From Desulfobacteraceae bacterium (lineage in GTDB: Bacteria > Desulfobacterota > DSM-4660 > Desulfatiglandales > Desulfatiglandaceae): a stretch of 5,497 nt of DNA. Under the pieces are notes generated by a model, which made no database searches, was not told the origin of the DNA, and saw nothing but the letters and a program-made list of their open reading frames with translations. The stretch is taken from the NCBI GenBank assembly GCA_013203065.1, contig JABMQV010000242.1, forward strand, positions 1 to 5,497. Direction: 5' to 3'. Numbering within the stretch: the stretch's first letter is position 1; every line of letters starts with the position of its first letter. The position numbers and the translations under genes are program-made. This document shows, piece by piece, positions 1 through 5,497 of the stretch.

Positions 1-1452
1 ATCTGCGGTACCGGTCATACCGGCCAGTTTCTCATACATCCTGAAGAAATTCTGAAAGGTGACTGTGGCCAGGGTCTGGTTCTCTCCTGCGACGCTCACC
101 CCTTCCTTGGCCTCCACGGCCTGGTGCAACCCGTCACTCCATCTCCTGCCCGGCATCATCCGGCCTGTAAATTCATCGACAATCACTATCTGCCCATCCT
201 TGATGACGTATTGGACATCCTTTTCAAAGAGCCAATAGGCCTTGATAAGCTGCTGGGTCGCATGGAGAACCTCCGACGATCTCACAAAACGTTCTTCAAG
301 ATCCTTGAGCCGTTCATCCTTCTCCTCGTCTGTCAATTCCTCATTTTCCCGGATTTGGTAACTCTCTTCATCGATATCGGGCAGGGAAAAATCCGTCTGA
401 TCCCCACTTGAGAGAAGTTCAATCCCCTTCTCTGTCAGTTCAACGGCATTATTCCGCTCGTCAATGGTGCAGTAGAGGATCTTATCCAAATCCGGCAGAA
501 GTTTTTGCGAACTCAACATGCTCTGCGTCCTGTCGATCTGCTTTTTTAGGGCCTGGTTCTGGGCGACAATGTCCAGGAAGACAGGATTCTTGGGGTCACC
601 CCGCTTGATCTGAAGCAGGGTCTCAATGGTCCTGTCGTCTGTGTCCCCGGCCTCAAGCCCATTGCGGGCATCTTTTAAGAGGGAACGGACCACGGTGCCC
701 TGTTTTTTTTGCAGATTGATTACGAGAGATTTTACCTCCTCGAATATTTTATTCTCACTGTGTTCAACCGGACCGCTGATAATCAAAGGGGTCCTCGCCT
801 CGTCAATGAGGATGCTGTCCACCTCATCGACGATGGAAAAGTGAAATCCCCTTTGGACAAAATCGCTGAGTTCAAACTTCATGTTGTCCCGGAGATAGTC
901 GAACCCGAATTCATTGTTGGTTCCGTAAGTAATGTCGCAGCCATAGGCCTCTTTCCGTTCCACATCATCCATCCCGTGGACAATGACCCCGACAGAGAGG
1001 CCGAGGGCATGATAGATCCCCCCCATCCACTCGGCGTCTCGTCGCGCCAGGTAATCATTGACCGTCACCAGGTGGGCGCCTCGACCCGTCAACGCATTTA
1101 GATAAAGGGGAAGTGTTGCAGCCAGTGTCTTGCCCTCACCGGTCTTCATCTCAGCAATCTTTCCCCTGTCGAGGACGACCCCCCCTATTAACTGGACATC
1201 AAAATGCCTCATGCCCAACACCCGCACCGAGGCCTCTCTTACGGCGGCAAACGCCTCCGGGAGGAGATCTTCCAAGGATTCCCCTTTTGATATTCTTTCT
1301 TTAAACTCGGCAGTCTTTGAGAGGAGTCGGTCATCTGAAAGGGCCTGGAACTCTGGCTCAAGTTCGTTGATCATATCAACGACTGGCATCAACAGTTTTA
1401 GTTCCCTCTCATTCTTGCTCCCGAAAATGCCTTTTACAAGTTTTCCAAACAT
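1..1452 (-). CDS. secA: Preprotein translocase ATPase SecA, N-terminal 484 residues (runs off left edge)
   Basis: SecA is the cytoplasmic motor ATPase that pushes unfolded preproteins through SecYEG. The frame opens with [18 protein letters not shown], a typical SecA start, and is unbroken to the window edge, ending in GMTGTAD. Visible landmarks are the Q-motif region MRHFDVQL (81-88), Walker A MKTGEGKT (102-109), [13 protein letters not shown] (130-142), [16 protein letters not shown] (175-190), Walker B/DEAD-type [14 protein letters not shown] (209-222) and [18 protein letters not shown] (435-452). The preprotein-crosslinking (PPXD) region between [12 protein letters not shown] and the VDEFTGR motif is about 80 residues longer than I recall for E. 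coli SecA, because of extra blocks around 240-325 and 350-390. The ATG at 1452 is preceded by GAAGGGA with a short 4-nt spacing. The C-terminal motor half, scaffold and tail lie outside the window. Identity is essentially certain. Confidence 0.98.
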   Translation of the reverse strand, partial: MFGKLVKGIFGSKNERELKLLMPVVDMINELEPEFQALSDDRLLSKTAEFKERISKGESLEDLLPEAFAAVREASVRVLGMRHFDVQLIGGVVLDRGKIAEMKTGEGKTLAATLPLYLNALTGRGAHLVTVNDYLARRDAEWMGGIYHALGLSVGVIVHGMDDVERKEAYGCDITYGTNNEFGFDYLRDNMKFELSDFVQRGFHFSIVDEVDSILIDEARTPLIISGPVEHSENKIFEEVKSLVINLQKKQGTVVRSLLKDARNGLEAGDTDDRTIETLLQIKRGDPKNPVFLDIVAQNQALKKQIDRTQSMLSSQKLLPDLDKILYCTIDERNNAVELTEKGIELLSSGDQTDFSLPDIDEESYQIRENEELTDEEKDERLKDLEERFVRSSEVLHATQQLIKAYWLFEKDVQYVIKDGQIVIVDEFTGRMMPGRRWSDGLHQAVEAKEGVSVAGENQTLATVTFQNFFRMYEKLAGMTGTAD

Positions 1453-1499
1453 GATTCCCTTCGCAATAACCTGTTGATTTTCCTGATTCTATATCTGTT

Positions 1500-1559
1500 T
1501 GCCTTCAGCAGATGTTCTTAACCACACCTGGTGAGACTTTGGGTTAATCACAGAAGGCA
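1500..1559 (-). repeat. Nested inverted repeat in the secA leader
   Basis: Two nested complementary pairs lie between the candidate promoter and the secA start. The outer pair is GAAGGCA (1553-1559, plus strand) with TGCCTTC (1500-1506). The inner pair is GGTTAA (1542-1547) with TTAACC (1518-1523). A small palindrome, CACCTGGTG (1525-1533), sits in the apical part. In a secA transcript this could fold into an interrupted hairpin with an asymmetric internal loop. No U-run follows, so it is not an intrinsic terminator. A leader structure affecting secA expression is possible but unproven. Confidence 0.35.
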
Positions 1560-1587
1560 TTAAAGAACTTTGCGGTCGAAAAATCAA
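1559..1587 (-). promoter_or_regulatory. Candidate sigma70-type promoter of secA
   Basis: Read on the minus strand, TTGATT (1587-1582) and TTTAAT (1564-1559) are separated by exactly 17 bases. They match the consensus at 4/6 and 5/6 positions. Transcription would start near 1552 and leave a 5' leader of about 100 nt before the secA ATG at 1452. This fits secA being transcribed separately from the M23 gene, which ends about 350 bp upstream. The call rests on hexamer matches alone, and such matches also arise by chance. Confidence 0.35.
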
Positions 1588-1803
1588 GCGTTTCGATACG
1601 GAGCCAGACATTTATCGAGAAGTTTGGGTAAACAACCGTGGGGTCTGGCGTATGGGAGTTCCGGCCCCTGTCCCAGTGCGGAAGCTCGGAAAGAGCAGTG
1701 GAAAGAAATGGCTGAATCCCACGGCACCCCAGATTATTGATAACTTACGGTGTTGACAAACAACGGAGTAGAGCGGGGAGATCTGTGAATCTAAACCGGA
1801 GAA

Positions 1804-2709
1804 CTAATCGAGGACATAACCCAGGGGGTTTACAGGGACCTTATTTAGATGGATTTCATAATGCAGGTGGGCCCCGGTCGTCCGGCCGGACTTGCCTACC
1901 AGGGCAATTGTTTCACCCCGTTTGACATACTGACCTTTTTTTGAAAGGGCCTTTTTCAGATGGGCATATTTTGATTCCAGACCGTAGCCATGTTTGAGTA
2001 CCAGCACATTGCCATGCCCGCGTTGCCGACCGGTGTATGATACAATGCCGTCAGCCGGCGCAATAATGGGTGCACCCATCCTCGTGGAGATGTCAATACC
2101 CCTGTGGAATTCTTTCTTATCCGTAAAGGGAGAGATCCTATATCCAAAACGCGAACTCAGCCATCCTTTTGTTGGTAGGATGGACGGTGTGGATGAAAGC
2201 ACGATTTTTTGGTTTTCGAGGAATTTGTAAACTTCTGTTCTGTCTCTTTCACCCAGGCCCACCTCTTCGTCAAGATGATCCAGAGACTTGTGCATGCTCA
2301 GAACCAATGCTTGTTCCCCGTCCGCAGCCTTTTTCGGGTCTGAGAGGATTGGGGACGTACCTCCGATTCCCCCGACATTGCCCCTCTCCCCCTCCGTATC
2401 CAGATTCAGCATCCCCCTCAGCTTACTGTCAAATACTCTAAGTTCACCCATTTCTTTTGTGGCCAGATCGACTCGGCTTGCCAGGTGAACCAGTTGTTTC
2501 TTGTACTGCTGGTTTTCTTCTTCCAACTCAGCCAGTTGAGGCATCTGGGCCCTAACGGCCCTATAATCACGTATGATCCAGGAGAGGAAAACGCCGAGGA
2601 GGCAAAGGATGAGGACAAGAAAGGCGGAAAGGAACCTGGGGATCCTGAACTGTTTGACCCTGTTTGTGCCATCAGGCACCATAAATATGGTGATCTTTTT
2701 AAAAGCCAC
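1804..2709 (-). CDS. Membrane-anchored M23 (LytM/lysostaphin-type) murein endopeptidase
   Basis: A 301-residue zinc metallopeptidase predicted to cut peptidoglycan cross-bridges or to activate a partner hydrolase in the periplasm. Residues 1-25 are a basic cytoplasmic stretch. Residues 26-47 (FLSAFLVLILCLLGVFLSWIIR) are one hydrophobic segment without a cleavage motif, so a signal anchor. A charged, probably coiled-coil region follows (about 55-105), then a Gly-rich linker and a second helical part (about 130-172). The M23 domain spans 182-300. Its zinc and catalytic motifs are intact: HRGID (H202, D206), YAH (H250) and HLHYE (H281, H283). This suggests an active enzyme rather than a degenerate LytM activator such as EnvC. 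The GTG start is supported by GAGGG eight bases upstream. The gene lies between uvrC and secA on the same strand. The physiological substrate cannot be read from the sequence. Confidence 0.93.
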   Translation of the reverse strand: MAFKKITIFMVPDGTNRVKQFRIPRFLSAFLVLILCLLGVFLSWIIRDYRAVRAQMPQLAELEEENQQYKKQLVHLASRVDLATKEMGELRVFDSKLRGMLNLDTEGERGNVGGIGGTSPILSDPKKAADGEQALVLSMHKSLDHLDEEVGLGERDRTEVYKFLENQKIVLSSTPSILPTKGWLSSRFGYRISPFTDKKEFHRGIDISTRMGAPIIAPADGIVSYTGRQRGHGNVLVLKHGYGLESKYAHLKKALSKKGQYVKRGETIALVGKSGRTTGAHLHYEIHLNKVPVNPLGYVLD

Positions 2710-2717
2710 TTCTCATA

Positions 2718-2722
2718 CCCTC
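2718..2722 (-). promoter_or_regulatory. Ribosome binding site of the M23 gene (fixes a GTG start)
   Basis: GAGGG on the minus strand lies eight bases before the GTG at 2709. An ATG at 2716 is out of frame, and the first in-frame ATG (Met10) has no comparable site. Starting at GTG also keeps the basic N-terminal stretch (AFKKITIFMVPDG) typical of such anchored M23 proteins. Confidence 0.6.
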
Positions 2723-2867
2723 AATGATGGGACCGGAAAACCTGTCTGTTGATCAACCTGGGCCTAGTTGCTACCACACGCGCCATCATGCTGTCAACCC
2801 AGGATATGGTTCTGTTGATCATCATCACAAAAGCTGGGGTTCTATCAATTCTTCCCTCTGAAATCAC
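2721..2867 (-). other. Possible 34- to 48-residue small frame between uvrC and the M23 gene
   Basis: Just after the uvrC stop, the same frame reopens with GTG at 2867, or a double ATG from 2825, and runs to a TGA at 2723-2721 that overlaps the M23 ribosome binding site. The product would be basic at its C-terminus (ending VFRSHH). It has no clear membrane segment and resembles nothing I know. No good Shine-Dalgarno precedes the ATGs. Its span contains both copies of an 11-bp direct repeat. The tight placement between two genes is suggestive, but chance is the likelier explanation. Confidence 0.15.
2745..2821. repeat. Pair of 11-bp direct repeats between uvrC and the M23 gene
   Basis: TCTGTTGATCA occurs at 2745-2755 and again at 2811-2821, 66 bp apart start to start. 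Between them a CCTGGG (2757-2762) faces a CCCAGG (2798-2803) as a short inverted repeat. The spacing is about six helical turns. No regulator is recognised for this motif; it could be a binding site pair or chance. Confidence 0.4.
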
Positions 2868-2870
2868 CTT

Positions 2871-4838
2871 CTATTTCTGTTCACCACGCAAAGTTTTTCG
2901 AAAATAGGAGAAGATATTTTTTGCCAGCGTCCGGCTAATCCCCGGCACTCTTTCCAAATCATCCGGAGAGGCATCTGAAATGGCATTTATACCCTTGAAG
3001 TGCTCGAGCAGGCGCCTTTTTCTCTTGGAACCGATGTTGGGTATATGATCCAAATCCGACTCCCTCAGGGCTTTTTGCCTCAGCTTACGGTGGTAGGATA
3101 TTGCCCGGCGGTGGGCCTCGTCCCGAATCCGCATCATGAAAAGCAAGACGGCATGATCCCCTCTTAGCCTCACCGGGTTCTTTCGGCCCGGGACATACAT
3201 CTTGTCATGCTTTTCCTGTTTCTCTTCATCCGGCTTTGAAATGGAAACCACCTCAGGGATATGCTGATAGGTTCCCTCGCCATTTCGAACGGTCACCAGG
3301 TGTGCCTTCCGGTCAAGGACCCTCTTTACGGTGGATAGATGCCCTTTCCCCCCATCCACCAGGAAGAGGTCGGGCAGATCCCCTTTGGCCAATCTCCTTT
3401 CCACCAGCTCTGCCATCATCCCATAGTCATCGATACCTTCTACTACCTTGAGTCTGTAATTGCGGTATCCTGCCTTATGGGGGAGGCCATCCACAAAAGA
3501 GACGATAGATCCAACTGCCTTATCCCCATGCAGATTGGAGATATCAAGTCCTTCAATGAATCTGGGAGTACTCTCCAGCCCCAAGGCCGCCCGGACAAGA
3601 CCCAAAAGGTCTTCTTTTTCCCACTCCGGATGCCCGGCCAGTTGGTTCTCCGCGTTTGCCACCGCCATTTTCACCAATCGAAGCTTCTCTCCCCTTAACG
3701 GTCTATGGATAAGAACCTTCCTCCCGGCTAAATCACTGAGCCATTCTGTAATCGCCCGGAGGTCTTCAATGGGATCTGAGATCAGTACCTGTTTGGGGAT
3801 GAAGGCCTCCCGCGGATAGTACTGCTTCAAAAAAGCCTCTGTTATCTCAGCGGCAGAAGCGCCTCGATTCCTTAGGAGGTAATCGCGGCTCCCCACCAGA
3901 TATCCCTTGCGAACAAAAAGGATGACCGCCTGATAAATCCCCCCGCTCTGTGCGAGACCGATAATGTCCTGGTCTTCCAGCCGTTGAGACACAACATGTT
4001 GACGTTCTACCGTTCTTCCTATGGCGCTGATCTGATCTCTTATCTTGGCGGCCTTCTCAAAATCCAGGTTTTCTGACGCCTCCCCCATATCCCGTTTCAA
4101 TTGGCCCAACAATTCCCGGTTGCGGCCTTCCAGAAAAAGCCTTACCTGGTGGAGGATCTCCCCATATTCCGATTCACTGATGTCGCCCGTGCATGGACCC
4201 AGGCATCTATCCATCTGATAGTTGAGACAAGGCCTTGTACGTTTGGGGAGCCCCCTTCCTTTGCACTTGCGGAGTTGGAAGACCCTCTCGATCACCTTGA
4301 GGGTGCTGCGCACCGAGTTGGCAGATGAAAACGGCCCAAAATAGACGGCCCGGTTCTTCTTGATCTTCCTTGCAATTTTCAGGCGGGGATAAGGTTCTCT
4401 GACATCAAGCCGCAGACAGGGATATTGTTTGTCGTCCCGGAGAACAATGTTATACCGAGGCATAGATTTCTTTACGAGACTGCTCTCGAGAATAAACGCC
4501 TCCTGTTCGGTGGAAGTAATCAGGAAATCAAGGCCTCTGGCCTTTTTCATCATCAGGTAAGTCTTGTGGGGGAGATCAGGGAGGGGTTTGAAATAGGACA
4601 AGACCCTTTTCTTGAGAGACTTTGCCTTGCCCACATAGATAATCCGACCGGAGTCATCCTTAAACATATACACCCCGGGTCGGTCAGGGAGTATGCCTCG
4701 CAATCGTTCGGGGTCCAATTCATATTGGGCAGTGAGGGTCTGATTCATGTCTCTGTGATAAATGTATGCTCGGTCTCCGGCCTCTGTGGGCCGCAAGCCG
4801 GAGGGAGGATGGGTTTCCAGGTCCATGCAAACGTTCAA
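2871..4838 (-). CDS. uvrC: UvrABC excision nuclease subunit C
   Basis: UvrC makes both incisions flanking a lesion loaded by UvrA/UvrB in nucleotide excision repair. Numbering is from the TTG at 4838 (655 residues). The GIY-YIG nuclease is at about 53-130 (GVYMFKD, IYVGKAKSLKKR, E118, N130). Four cysteines, C192, C204, C212 and C216, have the 12/8/4 spacing of the UvrC [4Fe-4S] ligands. The UVR UvrB-binding helix is at about 256-285 (LDFEKAAKIRDQI). The RNase H-like 5'-incision domain holds D432 (GLDISNLHG), D495 (VDGGKGHL) and H576 (RDEAHRRAI). Tandem helix-hairpin-helix motifs end the protein (about 595-648, IPNIG and VPGIS). All catalytic parts are present. The true start is uncertain: TTG 4838, ATG 4826 or ATG 4748. 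Family comparison favours ATG 4748 (MNQTLTAQYELDPERLRG), which gives 625 residues, although none of the three has a convincing ribosome binding site. Confidence 0.97.
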   Translation of the reverse strand: MNVCMDLETHPPSGLRPTEAGDRAYIYHRDMNQTLTAQYELDPERLRGILPDRPGVYMFKDDSGRIIYVGKAKSLKKRVLSYFKPLPDLPHKTYLMMKKARGLDFLITSTEQEAFILESSLVKKSMPRYNIVLRDDKQYPCLRLDVREPYPRLKIARKIKKNRAVYFGPFSSANSVRSTLKVIERVFQLRKCKGRGLPKRTRPCLNYQMDRCLGPCTGDISESEYGEILHQVRLFLEGRNRELLGQLKRDMGEASENLDFEKAAKIRDQISAIGRTVERQHVVSQRLEDQDIIGLAQSGGIYQAVILFVRKGYLVGSRDYLLRNRGASAAEITEAFLKQYYPREAFIPKQVLISDPIEDLRAITEWLSDLAGRKVLIHRPLRGEKLRLVKMAVANAENQLAGHPEWEKEDLLGLVRAALGLESTPRFIEGLDISNLHGDKAVGSIVSFVDGLPHKAGYRNYRLKVVEGIDDYGMMAELVERRLAKGDLPDLFLVDGGKGHLSTVKRVLDRKAHLVTVRNGEGTYQHIPEVVSISKPDEEKQEKHDKMYVPGRKNPVRLRGDHAVLLFMMRIRDEAHRRAISYHRKLRQKALRESDLDHIPNIGSKRKRRLLEHFKGINAISDASPDDLERVPGISRTLAKNIFSYFRKTLRGEQK

Positions 4839-4853
4839 GAAGTTATCAGTTGC

Positions 4854-4882
4854 TTGTAGACAGGGTAAATGATACTTATTAT
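4854..4882 (+). promoter_or_regulatory. Candidate promoter of the haem-binding lipoprotein gene
   Basis: TTGTAG (4854-4859, 3/6 match) and TATTAT (4877-4882, 5/6 match) are 17 bases apart. Transcription would begin near 4889, leaving a short leader that contains the strong ribosome binding site at 4913-4919. The weak -35 lowers confidence; the -10 is inside the Fur-like site. Confidence 0.4.
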
Positions 4883-4883
4883 C
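4865..4883. promoter_or_regulatory. Candidate Fur box between uvrC and the haem-binding lipoprotein gene
   Basis: The 19 bases match the classical Fur consensus GATAATGATAATCATTATC at 15 positions. Under the 7-1-7 model (TGATAAT-N-ATTATCA, here 4870-4884), 12 of 14 positions match. The site covers the -10 elements of both divergent promoters, an effective position for iron-dependent repression. The downstream gene encodes a haem/iron-linked lipoprotein, which makes the assignment coherent. The region is AT-rich, which raises chance similarity, and Fur of this lineage may prefer a variant motif. Confidence 0.5.
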
Positions 4884-4897
4884 CCAGTCAAGATCAA
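4869..4897 (-). promoter_or_regulatory. Candidate promoter of uvrC
   Basis: On the minus strand TTGATC (4897-4892, 4/6) and TATCAT (4874-4869, 5/6) are 17 bases apart. The start would be near 4862, upstream of all candidate uvrC start codons. It interlocks with the opposing promoter: the two -10 elements are only two bases apart, so the two polymerases cannot both occupy the DNA at once. Confidence 0.4.
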
Positions 4898-4912
4898 TGT
4901 CTCTCCGGGACC

Positions 4913-4919
4913 AAAGGAG
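4913..4919 (+). promoter_or_regulatory. Strong ribosome binding site that fixes a GTG start
   Basis: AAAGGAG lies seven bases before the GTG at 4927. An in-frame ATG three codons later (4936) would be 16 bases from it, so GTG is preferred. Confidence 0.8.
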
Positions 4920-4926
4920 TCCTCAA

Positions 4927-5497
4927 GTGAAAAAAATGGCACCTGGATACCAGCTTGCGATTCTTGTTTGTGTGGCCCTGTTTCTCTTAGGGGGCTGTGC
5001 CACCAAACGATCCGTGCCGGTACCACTTGCATCCATTGAGGGGGTGAACGCTCATTTTGGTGTTGGCCGAATCGTCAGCCTCAAAACCGAAAAATCCATA
5101 GCTTTTGAAACCTTGATTGACCAGCTAAAGCCCATTGATATCATCTTTATCGGTGAAGTCCACGACAACGCCGAACACCATCTCATCCAGGTCCAGATCC
5201 TCCAGGCCCTGATCGCCCGATACGGACCAGTCACCGTAGCCATGGAGGTTTTTCAGGAGCCCCAGCAATCTATCATAGACGACTACATTGATGGGGGCAT
5301 GACGGAAGAAGTATTTCTGAAAGATGTGGACTGGCGGAAGCAATGGGGCCTGGATTATCTCTTTTACCGCCCCCTGGTTGTGATGGTAAAAGAGCACGGA
5401 GGAAGTGTCCTTGCCATCAACGTGCCAAGAAAAATCGTCAAAAATGTGGCAAAAGGAGGCCTCAAAAGTCTCAAGCCCGAGGAACGTCAACAAGTGG
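4927..5497 (+). CDS. ChaN/PhuW-type haem-binding lipoprotein (Cofac_haem_bdg family), 5' part, runs off right edge
   Basis: The visible 190 residues begin with a lipoprotein signal: MKKMAPGYQ, a hydrophobic core (10-21) and the lipobox LGGC with Cys24 as the predicted lipidated residue. The mature part belongs to the ChaN-like family (COG3016, formerly DUF399), judged from IIFIGEVHDNAEHHLIQ (72-88), VAMEVFQ (104-110), the QWGLDYLFYRPLV block (139-151) and AINVPR (163-168). Family knowledge: Campylobacter ChaN is an iron-regulated lipoprotein that binds haem at a dimer interface, and relatives cluster with haem uptake systems. The haem-coordinating residue cannot be assigned from this fragment. 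Residue 26 onward does not show a clear inner-membrane retention Asp at +2 (it is Ala), so outer-membrane sorting is likely if E. coli rules apply. It is divergent from uvrC, behind a Fur-like site. The C-terminal part is outside the window. Confidence 0.9.
   Translation, partial: MKKMAPGYQLAILVCVALFLLGGCATKRSVPVPLASIEGVNAHFGVGRIVSLKTEKSIAFETLIDQLKPIDIIFIGEVHDNAEHHLIQVQILQALIARYGPVTVAMEVFQEPQQSIIDDYIDGGMTEEVFLKDVDWRKQWGLDYLFYRPLVVMVKEHGGSVLAINVPRKIVKNVAKGGLKSLKPEERQQV

Larger units (their letters stand above)
1453..1803. other. 351-bp gap between the M23 gene and secA; no assignable gene
   Basis: No confident gene was found here. On the plus strand, a frame stays open from just after a TGA (1532-1534) to a TGA at 1754-1756, about 73 codons. 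It has no ATG, GTG or TTG near its beginning, and its sequence (it contains IYREVWVNNRGVWRMGVP) matches nothing I recognise. On the minus strand, the M23 frame stays open for 63 more codons past its TAG, to a TAA at 1612-1614. A 40-codon ATG frame then runs from 1611 to 1489 without a visible ribosome binding site. The plus strand can also form a 9-bp stem (1636-1644 with 1716-1724). The gap may hold a gene remnant, an RNA element or plain leader DNA. No intrinsic terminator for the M23 gene is evident. Confidence 0.4.

Noticed and set aside
703..710. Run of eight T (A8 in the secA coding strand) as a slippage or frameshift site
   Set aside because: The secA frame is intact with eight bases, and the run simply encodes part of QKKQ; no sign of programmed slippage.
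709..1101. 130-codon plus-strand open frame
   Set aside because: It is antisense to the strongly conserved SecA motor domain, so a shadow frame.
1753..1758. TTGACA on the plus strand
   Set aside because: No -10-like hexamer at suitable spacing (the following DNA is GC-rich), and no plus-strand gene follows.
2768..2797. TTGACA as a promoter of the M23 gene
   Set aside because: The -35 is perfect, but the best -10 at 17-18 bp (GTAGCA or TAGCAA) is poor, so I did not list it as a feature.
2757..2803. CCTGGG/CCCAGG inverted repeat as an intrinsic terminator of uvrC
   Set aside because: Only 6 bp with a loop of about 35 nt and no U-run.
4425..4859. 144-codon plus-strand open frame
   Set aside because: It lies opposite the GIY-YIG part of uvrC and runs through the promoter region; the uvrC protein evidence is decisive.
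5125..5493. 122-codon minus-strand open frame
   Set aside because: It is antisense to the ChaN-family lipoprotein, whose motifs, lipobox and ribosome binding site are clear.

Overview
The window looks like an ordinary chromosomal segment of a Gram-negative, anaerobe-type bacterium. The best guess is Desulfobacterota/Deltaproteobacteria, inferred from the style of the SecA, UvrC and M23 proteins and from the gene order; no marker here fixes the taxon. There is no IS element, CRISPR array, rRNA or tRNA.

Layout. Three genes read leftward on the minus strand: uvrC (4838-2871, nucleotide excision repair nuclease), a membrane-anchored M23 endopeptidase (2709-1804), and the first 484 codons of secA (1452 to the left edge). 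One gene reads rightward from 4927 to the right edge: a ChaN/PhuW-type haem-binding lipoprotein (Cofac_haem_bdg, formerly DUF399), of which 190 residues are visible. secA and the lipoprotein gene are both cut by the window edges.

Control regions. The 88-bp gap between uvrC and the lipoprotein gene holds two face-to-face sigma70-like promoters. A 19-bp stretch (4865-4883) matches the classical Fur box at 15 of 19 positions and covers both -10 elements. A haem-binding lipoprotein behind a Fur-like operator is a coherent iron-regulation story, and the same operator could also touch uvrC. The 351-bp gap before secA has a plausible promoter, an inverted-repeat leader and a short leader frame on the minus strand. 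On the plus strand it has a start-less open frame and a possible RNA fold, which I cannot assign. The 161-bp gap between uvrC and the M23 gene has no clear terminator, so uvrC and the M23 gene could share a transcript; secA probably has its own promoter.

How the genes relate. SecA powers export through SecYEG. The M23 protein and the lipoprotein are both predicted envelope proteins that would cross the membrane. UvrC is functionally unrelated. The most interesting points are the Fur-like divergent operator, the enlarged PPXD-region insert in SecA, and the unexplained DNA at 1535-1756.
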